Made by a program: the position numbers and the translations under genes
Notes under the pieces: model-generated
Told to the model about the DNA's origin: nothing
What the model saw: only the letters and a program-made list of their open reading frames with translations
Databases searched by the model: none
Assembly: GCF_900105685.1 (NCBI RefSeq)
Contig: NZ_LT629781.1
Coordinates: 1,240,001 to 1,304,000, forward strand
From: Verrucomicrobium sp. GAS474
GTDB lineage: Bacteria > Verrucomicrobiota > Verrucomicrobiia > Methylacidiphilales > GAS474
Direction: 5' to 3'
DNA: 64,000 bases
In this document: positions 8,237 through 15,146 of the stretch, one piece after another
Position numbering within the stretch: position 1 is the first letter of the stretch
Layout of the letters: every line of letters begins with the position of its first letter

Positions 8237-9208
8237 ATGAAAGCACTCTGGAATACGTGGAAGGCCAAGGCGGAGCTTTTCTGGAGCCGCCTCGACGAGC
8301 CGCAACGCCGCCGCTGCCGGACGGGGGCCGTCGTCGCCCTCGCCGCGCTCTCCCTCTGGGTGTTGTGGAACCATTACATGCTCTCCCCGTGGACCCGCGA
8401 CGGGCGGGTCCGGGCCGAGGTGGTGAAGGTCGCCCCCGAGGTCTCCGGCACCGTCGCCGAGGTCCGGGTCGCCGACAATCAGTTCGTCCACAAGGGCGAC
8501 GTCCTCTTCGTCGTCGATCCCGCCCGCTTCCAGCTCGCGCTGGCCCAGGCCGAGGCGGCGGTGGCGCTCCGCGAGGCCGACTTCAAGACGAAGGATTCCC
8601 AGGCCCGCCGCCGCGTCGAGCTCTCCCAGGCCCAGGCGAAGGCGATCTCCCAGGACGAGATGCAGACCTACCAGGCCCTCGCCGACATGGCCTCCGCCGC
8701 CTACGACCAGGCGGTCGCCGACCGGGGCGTCGCTCGGCTCAACATGGAGCGTTCCGTCCTTGTCTCCCCCGTCAACGGCTACGTGACGAACCTCACCCTC
8801 CGCCCGGGCGACTTCGCCCCGGCGGGCGCGCCGCAGCTCTCGATCGTCGACAGCGATTCCTTCTACGTCGTCGGCTACTTCGAGGAAACGAAGCTCCGCC
8901 GCATCCGGGACCGCGCCCGGGTCGCGATCCATCTCATGCAGGGCGGCCCCGGCCTCGACGGCCACGTGGAAGGCGTCAGCCGGGGCATCACCGACCTCAA
9001 CGCCGCCCCCGCCTCCGAGGGCCTCGCCAACGTGAACCCGGTCTTCACCTGGGTCCGCCTCGCCCAGCGCATCCCGGTGCGGATCGCGATCGACCGCGTC
9101 CCCGAGGGGGTCCGCATCGTCTCGGGCCTCACCTGCACGCTGACGGTCGACGAATGGCGGCGGCCCCTTCCTCCTTCCCCGCCCCCGGCGGACGAAGGCG
9201 GGAAGTAG
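8237..9208 (+). CDS. HlyD-family periplasmic adaptor, AaeA-like
   Basis: A 323-residue membrane-fusion protein. A single N-terminal membrane anchor lies near residues 30-48, followed by a biotinyl/lipoyl-like half (KVAPEVSGTVAEVRVADNQ with VHKGDVLFVVDP), an alpha-helical hairpin rich in Ala and Gln (about 95-160), the second lipoyl half (LVSPVNGYVTNLTLRPGD) and a beta-barrel domain. It should bridge the FUSC pump to an outer-membrane channel that is not encoded in this window. It is the last gene of the efflux operon. The C-terminus trails off into a proline-rich tail. Confidence 0.88.
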   Translation: MKALWNTWKAKAELFWSRLDEPQRRRCRTGAVVALAALSLWVLWNHYMLSPWTRDGRVRAEVVKVAPEVSGTVAEVRVADNQFVHKGDVLFVVDPARFQLALAQAEAAVALREADFKTKDSQARRRVELSQAQAKAISQDEMQTYQALADMASAAYDQAVADRGVARLNMERSVLVSPVNGYVTNLTLRPGDFAPAGAPQLSIVDSDSFYVVGYFEETKLRRIRDRARVAIHLMQGGPGLDGHVEGVSRGITDLNAAPASEGLANVNPVFTWVRLAQRIPVRIAIDRVPEGVRIVSGLTCTLTVDEWRRPLPPSPPPADEGGK

Positions 9209-9338
9209 GGGAATCCCCTTCTCCCGACGGCCAGGTCGTCGACGAGGCCGGGCCGGAAAGTCGCCGGGTGTAGCCAACTGGTGCCGCACCCTGCTGCGGA
9301 CTTGTTATCCTCGGCGGTTTCCCTGATGATGACCCTCC

Positions 9339-10274
9339 GTGCAGGACCTCTCCCACATCTGCTTCCTTGGTGTCGATGGCGGTGTCGATGGCGCCGCTAT
9401 CGACACCGCCGCGCCGGGCCGTCGGCGGGCACGGTGGACTTCCGGTGCGGCGCTGGTCTCCCGCCGCCGGGAGCAGGCTGAGGTCGAGGCCGATCCCTTC
9501 CTGATCTGGCTCCTCGAACGCTTCGACCTCGAGGCCGCCGCCTACCGCGCCCCGGCGCTCCAGCGGCGGCTCGCCGCCTGCCTGAGGCAGCTCCGGGTTC
9601 CCTCGGGGGCCGATGCCCGGGCGCTCCTCGTCCGCCGTCCCGACCTCGCCCCGAAGGCCCTCGGCGCGGTCCTGATCGGGATGAGCGGCTTCTTCCGCGA
9701 CCGCCCCGTCTTCGACGCCCTGCGGGACCTCGCCCTTCCCGCGCTTTTGGACGATTGTGCCGATCGGGCCGACCGATCCGGGATCGGCGTCTGCAGCGTC
9801 GGCGCTTCCGACGGGCAGGAGCTCTATTCGGTCGCCTTCCTCCTTCACGAGCTCGGGGCGCTCTCCGACGCCGGCCGCCTCGTCGGCATCGATCGCCGGA
9901 GCGAGGCGGTCGAGCGGGCCCGCCGGGGGATCTACGAGGCGCGGGAAGTCGCCCCGCTCGAGCCCGCCGTCCGGGACCGCTTCTTCGTCGGGAAAGAGAA
10001 CCGCTTCCGGGTCCGCGACGAGATCGCGCGGCGGCTCGAATGGCGGATCGGGAACGCCCTCCATCCCCGCCGGGACGAGTCATGGGACCTCATCCTCTTC
10101 CGCAACGTCTCCATCTACCTCACCGACGCCGCCGCGACCGCCGCGTGGACGGCGCTCCACGCCCAGCTGAATCCCGGCGGCTTCCTCGTCACCGGCAAGG
10201 CCGAGATCCCGCCGCCCCATTTGGCGCTCCAGAAAATCGCCCCCTCCCTCTATCGCAAAGGAATCCGTCCATGA
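9339..10274 (+). CDS. CheR-like SAM-dependent methyltransferase
   Basis: A 311-residue protein whose last ~260 residues match the CheR layout: a small N-terminal helical part (FLIWLLERFDLEAAAY) and a Rossmann methyltransferase domain with SVGASDGQELYSVAFLL where canonical CheR has a GCS-GEE-YS motif, and LFRNVSIYL where CheR has CRNVLIYF. These departures in motif I suggest a divergent member that may not methylate chemoreceptors. The GTG start used here is uncertain: the first ~50 residues are atypical and are encoded by a stretch containing a perfect 12-nt tandem repeat and an inverted repeat. The stop overlaps the ATG of the following kinase (10271-10274), indicating a shared signalling function. 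Confidence 0.75.
   Translation: MQDLSHICFLGVDGGVDGAAIDTAAPGRRRARWTSGAALVSRRREQAEVEADPFLIWLLERFDLEAAAYRAPALQRRLAACLRQLRVPSGADARALLVRRPDLAPKALGAVLIGMSGFFRDRPVFDALRDLALPALLDDCADRADRSGIGVCSVGASDGQELYSVAFLLHELGALSDAGRLVGIDRRSEAVERARRGIYEAREVAPLEPAVRDRFFVGKENRFRVRDEIARRLEWRIGNALHPRRDESWDLILFRNVSIYLTDAAATAAWTALHAQLNPGGFLVTGKAEIPPPHLALQKIAPSLYRKGIRP
9369..9410. repeat. Perfect tandem repeat and 12-bp inverted repeat near the CheR-like gene start
   Basis: GGTGTCGATGGC occurs twice in tandem at 9369-9392. GGCGGTGTCGAT at 9378-9389 is an exact inverted match to ATCGACACCGCC at 9399-9410, leaving a 9-nt loop. The structure lies just inside the annotated start of the CheR-like gene, or in its leader if translation begins further downstream. 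There is no T-run, so it is not an obvious terminator. Confidence 0.7.
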
Positions 10275-11992
10275 TCGCTCCCGCTCCCGTTGCCGCTTCC
10301 GCCTCCTCCGCCCGGTTCACGCGGGCCGACGCGATCTCGATCGCCCTCTTCGTCGTCACCGTCGGCCTGATGGGGTACATCCGGCTCTACCTCTTCGAGT
10401 ACCGGTCGGTCTCCCTGACCTACGCCCTGCCGATGCTCCTCTGCCTCTGGCACAAGGACCGCCGCCTGCTCTGGGCGATGGCCGCGGCCTTCGCGGCGAT
10501 GAGCACCTACAAGACCTGGGTCATCCTCGCCCCCGTCGACACGAACGACTGGATCCAGTGGGCGATGCAGATGGCGAACCTCGTCATCATCGGCGCGGTC
10601 CTCCACAAGATGATCGCCCAGACCGCCGTCCTCCGGCGGGCGAACGAGGAGCTCGTCGCCCGCGAGGAGGAGATCAGCAGCCAAAACGAGGAGATGCACA
10701 CCCAGAGCGAGGAGCTGGCCCAGCAGAACGAGGAGATGCAGCAGCAGGGCGAGGAACTCCAGACCTTCGCGACCCAGCTGGAGCGGCGGGAGGCGATGCT
10801 CCACATGCTCCTCCAGTCCCTCACCACGCCCGAGGGGGACCTCGCCGTGCTGAAGCGGATCTGCGACTCGGCCCTCGGCATCCTCGACGGCGCGGCGGCG
10901 ACGGCGGCGATCATCGAGAAGGTCGGCGACCAGCTGATCGTCCGCGCCCACGCCGGCGACCCGATCCCCGAGGACCCGATCCCCTACGCCCATTCCTTCG
11001 CCGCCGTCGTGATGGAAGAGAACCGCGTCGCCTTCGTCGCCGACCTCGCCGACCGCCCCGACCTCCGGCTCCAGAGCGCCGGGGCGCGCTCGATCCTCGC
11101 CGCCCCGCTCCACAGCCACGGCAGGCCGATCGGCGCGGTGAAGTTCTTCTCCTCCTCGCCCCGCCCGTGGACCTCCGACCAGTTCCGCGTCATCGAGTGG
11201 GTCGCGGCCCAGTCCTCCCTGATCCTCGAGATCGTCCGGCTCCACGAGGAGCTCTCCCGGGCGAACACGGGCCTCGAGACGCTGGTGCGGGTCCGCACGG
11301 CGAAGCTCCACGAGCTCGTCGAGGAGCTGGAACACTTCTCCTACACCATCACCCACGACATGCGCGCCCCGCTCCGCGCGATGCAGGGATTCTCCGAGAT
11401 CCTCTGCGAGGCCGAGGGCCTCACCCAGCAGGACCGGAACGATTACCTGGGCCGGATCATCACCGCCGCCAGCCGGATGGACCGGCTGATCACCGACGCC
11501 CTCAGCTACAACAAGGCCGTCCGCGAGGAGCTGATCCTCGAGGCGATCGATCCCGCCCGCCTCCTGCGCGAGATGATCGAATCCTATCCCGAGTTCCACC
11601 CCATGCGGCTGAAGGTGACGATCGGGGGGCCGCTCCCCGCCGTCCGGGCGAACGCGGCGGGCCTCACCCAGTGCTTCTCCAACCTCCTGGCGAACGGGGC
11701 GAAATTCGTCATCAAGGACCGCTTCCCCGAGATCCGGGTCGACGCCGGGCCGGGCGAGACGGAGGGGACCGTCCGGCTCCGGTTCGCCGACAACGGCATC
11801 GGCATCGCGCCCGAGATGATCCCGAAGATCTTCGGCATGTTCCACCGCGGCAGCCGCGAGTACGAGGGGACCGGCGTCGGCCTGGCGCTGGTGCGGAAAG
11901 TCGTCGAGCGGATGGGCGGCAAGGTCGGCGTCGAGTCGAAGCCGGGCGAGGGAAGCCTCTTCTGGATCGAGCTGAGCCGGGCGGAAGCGTAG
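10271..11992 (+). CDS. Histidine kinase with coiled coil and GAF domain
   Basis: A 573-residue kinase. The N-terminus holds about three or four membrane helices (residues 15-115). A striking coiled coil (about 125-175) consists of near-exact heptads (SSQNEEM, HTQSEEL, AQQNEEM, QQQGEEL). A GAF-like sensor domain follows (about 180-330), then a HisKA domain with phospho-acceptor His362 in the phytochrome-like setting TITHDMRAPLRAM, then HATPase_c with DNGIGI and GTGVGLALVRK. Its ATG overlaps the stop of the CheR-like gene, and an Rcp-type receiver starts 7 nt after its stop, so the three probably form one signalling unit. The signal is unknown; I see no chromophore-binding Cys-His motif. Confidence 0.87.
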   Translation: MIAPAPVAASASSARFTRADAISIALFVVTVGLMGYIRLYLFEYRSVSLTYALPMLLCLWHKDRRLLWAMAAAFAAMSTYKTWVILAPVDTNDWIQWAMQMANLVIIGAVLHKMIAQTAVLRRANEELVAREEEISSQNEEMHTQSEELAQQNEEMQQQGEELQTFATQLERREAMLHMLLQSLTTPEGDLAVLKRICDSALGILDGAAATAAIIEKVGDQLIVRAHAGDPIPEDPIPYAHSFAAVVMEENRVAFVADLADRPDLRLQSAGARSILAAPLHSHGRPIGAVKFFSSSPRPWTSDQFRVIEWVAAQSSLILEIVRLHEELSRANTGLETLVRVRTAKLHELVEELEHFSYTITHDMRAPLRAMQGFSEILCEAEGLTQQDRNDYLGRIITAASRMDRLITDALSYNKAVREELILEAIDPARLLREMIESYPEFHPMRLKVTIGGPLPAVRANAAGLTQCFSNLLANGAKFVIKDRFPEIRVDAGPGETEGTVRLRFADNGIGIAPEMIPKIFGMFHRGSREYEGTGVGLALVRKVVERMGGKVGVESKPGEGSLFWIELSRAEA

Positions 11993-11999
11993 GCGCGAT

Positions 12000-12446
12000 A
12001 TGGAGAATCCCTTTGTCTTGTACGTCGAGGACGAGCCCGACGACGTCGTCTTCATGCGCCTCGCCTTCAAGAAGGTCGGGGCCGACGAGCGCCTCCACGT
12101 CCTCGACGACGGGCAGAAGGCGATCGATTACCTGCGGGAGGCCGCGCGGGCCGGACGGCCCCCCGCGCTGATCCTCCTCGACCTCAACCTGCCGACCGTC
12201 TCCGGCTTCGACGTCCTGATCTGGATCCGCAACCAGGAGCGCCTCCGCCATCTCCCCGTCCTCATCTTCTCCTCCTCGGGCCGGATCGAGGACCGGGTCC
12301 GCGCGAAGGACCTGGGGGCCGACGATTACGCCCTGAAGCCGATGTCCCTCGCCCACTTCGTCGGCCTGGCGGAGGAGATCGTGCGGCAATGGCTGAAGCC
12401 GAAGGCCGACGCGGCGCCCCCGGTCACTCCGCCCAGCCGCTCGTGA
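12000..12446 (+). CDS. Rcp1-type single-domain response regulator
   Basis: A 148-residue receiver without output domain, of the type found next to phytochrome-like kinases (Rcp1 family). Acidic residues E10-D11, phospho-acceptor Asp61 in LILLDLNLPTVSGF, the FSSSG switch region and the conserved Lys in YALKPMS are present. It starts 7 nt after the upstream kinase and is the probable acceptor for its phosphate. Its final 23 nt overlap, tail to tail, the 3' end of the Memo-like gene on the other strand (12424-12446). Confidence 0.9.
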   Translation: MENPFVLYVEDEPDDVVFMRLAFKKVGADERLHVLDDGQKAIDYLREAARAGRPPALILLDLNLPTVSGFDVLIWIRNQERLRHLPVLIFSSSGRIEDRVRAKDLGADDYALKPMSLAHFVGLAEEIVRQWLKPKADAAPPVTPPSRS

Positions 12447-13437
12447 AGGTGACCGCCGAGGCGTCGGCCTCGGTGTGCCACTGCTCGTAATGGGTCCGCC
12501 GGAGCCGGAGGCCGGGGCCGAAGACTTTCATCATCAGCGTCAGCGCCCCGACGCCGTCGAAGTAACGGGCGTTCCGGTCCTTCCCCAGGTGGGCGAAGAA
12601 GGCGGCCAGGTCGCCCTGCTCCACCGTCTGCCACAGCTCCTCCTCCCACGCCGCGCAGGCGCGGAGCCGCCCGGGGCCGACGCGGTAGGCGTGGTCGAAA
12701 CGGGGGCCGATGTGGCAGCCGTCGATGCTGACGATCACCTGGACCTTCCGCCCCGGCCCGAGAGTTCCGAGGAGGTGGCGGAGCGCGTCGGCCAGCCGGT
12801 CGGCGGAGGAGCCGGGAGCCGGGGGGAGCCCCGCCGCGACCTCGGGAAACATCCCCCCGCAGAGGACCGGGATGAACGAGAAGGGACGGTCGATCCCGCG
12901 CAGCTTCCGCAGCGCCTGGAGGAGGACGAGGGGGAACTCGATCGAATGCTCGCCGACGTGGGCCGCCGCCTCGCCGAGCGGCAGGGGCGGCCCCGACTGC
13001 TGGGTGTGGGCGACGATCCCGAGGAGTTCCGGGACCGCCGTCGGGATCGTGCCGAGGGGCGTCGCGTAGTCGCGCCCGTCGAGGCTCCACGGCAGCCCCG
13101 CCCGGTGGCCGACGCCGACGATCACGTAGCAATCGGCCTCGGCGGGCCGCCGCACCCACGGCGCGAAGGCATGGCCGTAGGCCCGCCCGCTGACGCGGAA
13201 ATCGATATGGGGGGTGACGATCAGCCGGGGCGCGGGGAGGGAGGCCTCCGCGTCGGGCTCCCACGGTGCCAGGCCCTCCTCGCCGCCGGGATGGGCGAAG
13301 AAGGAGCGGAAATATTCAAGACACGCGTCGGCCTGGCGCGGATAACAGACCCCGGCACATCGCGCGGAAAGGAGGAGGGGATTGCGCTGGGAAGTGCTCA
13401 CCAGAAATGATCGTGCCTTCTTCGTCGAGTGAGACAA
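12424..13437 (-). CDS. Memo-like protein (AmmeMemoRadiSam system protein B family)
   Basis: A 337-residue protein of the MEMO1 superfamily, related structurally to extradiol dioxygenases. Recognisable blocks are AGVCYPRQA near residue 28, PHIDFRVSGRAYGHAF near 76, VIVGVGH near 105, EHSIEFPLVLLQAL near 165 and SIDGCHIGPRFDH near 243; the histidines in these blocks are the family's presumed metal ligands. In many bacteria it is encoded with an AMMECR1-like protein and a radical SAM protein, but neither is a neighbour here, so it is an orphan component. The biochemical role of the bacterial family is not settled. The 3' end overlaps the convergent receiver gene by 23 nt. Confidence 0.8.
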   Translation of the reverse strand: MSHSTKKARSFLVSTSQRNPLLLSARCAGVCYPRQADACLEYFRSFFAHPGGEEGLAPWEPDAEASLPAPRLIVTPHIDFRVSGRAYGHAFAPWVRRPAEADCYVIVGVGHRAGLPWSLDGRDYATPLGTIPTAVPELLGIVAHTQQSGPPLPLGEAAAHVGEHSIEFPLVLLQALRKLRGIDRPFSFIPVLCGGMFPEVAAGLPPAPGSSADRLADALRHLLGTLGPGRKVQVIVSIDGCHIGPRFDHAYRVGPGRLRACAAWEEELWQTVEQGDLAAFFAHLGKDRNARYFDGVGALTLMMKVFGPGLRLRRTHYEQWHTEADASAVTFTSGWAE

Positions 13438-13439
13438 GC

Positions 13440-13685
13440 CGCTTCGGTTCCGCCAGCACTGGGACGGGTGGTTCCTCCCAAGCGGACAAGGGAACTAGCG
13501 GACATGCTCTACCCGAAGCGGACAGCCTAATGCGGCACCGCTCCGAACAGTTCAGGCCTATCTGACGGGGAGGTCCAGGAGGGGCGAAGCCCCTCTTGCG
13601 TCGTCTAACCCGTGCGGAGCGCCTCCAGCTGTACCGGGTCTCTGCCCGATCCCGAAGGAGTGCCCACCGCCCTCTTCGCGACCCC
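13440..13685 (+). repeat. Dispersed intergenic repeat, copy C
   Basis: Lies between glgC and the Memo-like gene, both on the minus strand, that is, downstream of the glgC stop. It begins with the GCACTGGGACGGGTGGTTCC module (13455-13474), has AGTTCAGGCCTATC as in copy A, the hairpin GAGGGGC-GAA-GCCCCTC at 13579-13595, then CGCCTCCAGCTGTACCGGG and a CCCGAAGGAG end. Copies A and C form a subfamily that lacks the GATTTTAATCC segment present in copies B, D, E and F. Confidence 0.75.
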
Positions 13686-13689
13686 CTGA

Positions 13690-14997
13690 TCAGATCACCG
13701 CCCCGTGGGGGATGACAGCGTCCTTCGGGATGACGACGATGCCGTCGCGGATGTAGTAGTTCTCCGCGTCGAAGTTCGTCGGCTTTCCCTCGGGGGAGAT
13801 CACGACGTTGTCGCCGATGCGGGCGTTCTTGTCGATGATCGCGCGCTCGATCTTCGTGTTGTAGCCGATGCCGACGCGCGGCAGCCCCTTCGACACGCTC
13901 TCGGCGGCCTGCGGCTCCTCCTCGTAGAAGTCCTGTCCCATGATGATGCAGTTCTTCACCACCGCGCCGTTGTTGATCCGGCTCCGGATGCCGATGAGGC
14001 ACCGCTCCACCGTGGCGTCGAGGATGATCGAGCCGTCGCCGATCACGGCGCGGTCGATCTTGCTGTTCGAGATCTTCGTCGCCGGGAGGTAGCGGGCGTG
14101 GGTGTAGATCGGGGAGAGGGAATCGTAGAAGTTGAACTTCGGGACCGCCTCGCAGAGGTCGAGGTTCGCGTCGAAGAACGCCTTGATCGTCCCGATGTCC
14201 TCCCAGTAGCCCTGGTAGAGGTGGGACTGGACCCGGTGGCTCTTGATCAGCGTCGGGATGATGTCCTTGCCGAAGTCGGTCTCGGTCCCGGCCAGCGCCT
14301 CCTTCAGGACGCTCCGGTTGAAGACGTAGATGCCCATCGAGGCGAGGTAGAGGGGATCGTTCGAGGGGGTGTTGTTCTTCCGCAGGAACTCGTCGCTGAG
14401 GCGGAGCTGGTCGAGGACGACGGGGTCCTTCGGCTTCTCGACGAAGCGGGTGATCTTGCTCGACTGGTCGATCTCGAGGATGCCGAAGCCGGTCGCGTCA
14501 CTCCGCCCGACGGGGATCGCGGCGACCGTCACGTCGGCCTTGGAGCGGACGTGCTGGTCGATCAGGCGGCGGAAATCCATCCGGAAGAGCTGGTCGCCGG
14601 AGAGGATCAGGACGAGGTCGTGGGCGTGGTTCTCGAAGTGGCGGAGGTTCTGCCGCACCGCGTCGGCCGTCCCCTGGTACCACGTCGCCCCCTTCGGGGT
14701 CTGCTGCGCCGCCATGATCTCGACGAAGCCCCCGGAGTAGTCGTCGAAGCGGTAGCTCTGCTGGATGTGCCGGTGGAGGGAGCTGCTGTTGAACTGCGTC
14801 AGGACGAAGATACGGTGAAAACCCGAGTTGATGCAGAGGCTGATCGGGATATCGACCAGGCGATACTTCCCGGCGAGCGGCACCGCCGGCTTCGAGCGGT
14901 CCTTCGTCAACGGGAAGAGCCGGGTTCCCGCGCCGCCTCCCATGATAATCGCCAGAACATCACGTGAGGCCACCGTCGCGCAGGGAAGAGAATCCAT
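13690..14997 (-). CDS. glgC: Glucose-1-phosphate adenylyltransferase
   Basis: A 435-residue ADP-glucose pyrophosphorylase, the committed step of glycogen synthesis (glucose-1-phosphate + ATP to ADP-glucose + PPi). The nucleotidyltransferase signature AIIMGGGAGTRLFPLT lies near residue 16, followed by SKPAVPLAGKYRLVDIP, WYQGTADAVRQNL, SGDQLFRMD and the sugar-binding FVEKPKDP region. The C-terminal ~150 residues form a left-handed beta-helix of hexapeptide type. It resembles the cyanobacterial/plant branch (DYSGGFVEIMAAQQ). The annotated ATG gives a transcript leader of only about 8 nt from the predicted promoter; a GTG eight codons in (14973) would give the more usual N-terminus ASRDVLAIIMGGG. 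Confidence 0.95.
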   Translation of the reverse strand: MDSLPCATVASRDVLAIIMGGGAGTRLFPLTKDRSKPAVPLAGKYRLVDIPISLCINSGFHRIFVLTQFNSSSLHRHIQQSYRFDDYSGGFVEIMAAQQTPKGATWYQGTADAVRQNLRHFENHAHDLVLILSGDQLFRMDFRRLIDQHVRSKADVTVAAIPVGRSDATGFGILEIDQSSKITRFVEKPKDPVVLDQLRLSDEFLRKNNTPSNDPLYLASMGIYVFNRSVLKEALAGTETDFGKDIIPTLIKSHRVQSHLYQGYWEDIGTIKAFFDANLDLCEAVPKFNFYDSLSPIYTHARYLPATKISNSKIDRAVIGDGSIILDATVERCLIGIRSRINNGAVVKNCIIMGQDFYEEEPQAAESVSKGLPRVGIGYNTKIERAIIDKNARIGDNVVISPEGKPTNFDAENYYIRDGIVVIPKDAVIPHGAVI

Positions 14998-15011
14998 AAA
15001 AGGTACAGTTC

Positions 15012-15041
15012 ATCATAAAGAAAACATCGTCAAATAGTCAA
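15012..15041 (-). promoter_or_regulatory. Candidate sigma-70 promoter for glgC
   Basis: Reading the minus strand, TTGACT (15036-15041) is separated by 18 nt from TATGAT (15012-15017), each one mismatch from consensus. Transcription would start near 15005, about 8 nt before the annotated glgC ATG. The assignment rests on sequence match only. Confidence 0.5.
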
Positions 15042-15107
15042 CGCAAGCGACGCAACATATAAGGATGGTCGCCGTGCGATTATCGGGGACAATCGTGCAA
15101 GAGAACC

Positions 15108-15136
15108 TTGCATCGGGGCGGAAACGGCTCATAAGC
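15108..15136 (+). promoter_or_regulatory. Candidate sigma-70 promoter for glmS
   Basis: TTGCAT at 15108-15113 precedes a weak CATAAG/ATAAGC -10 at 15130-15136 with a 16-17 nt spacer. The predicted start lies only a few nucleotides before the glmS ATG at 15147. The -10 is poor, so this is a tentative call. Confidence 0.3.
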
Positions 15137-15146
15137 TAGCCCCCTC

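Noticed and set aside
9209-9240. Terminator after the efflux operon (GGGGAATCCCC)
   Set aside because: The palindrome is too short for a stable hairpin and lacks a T-run.
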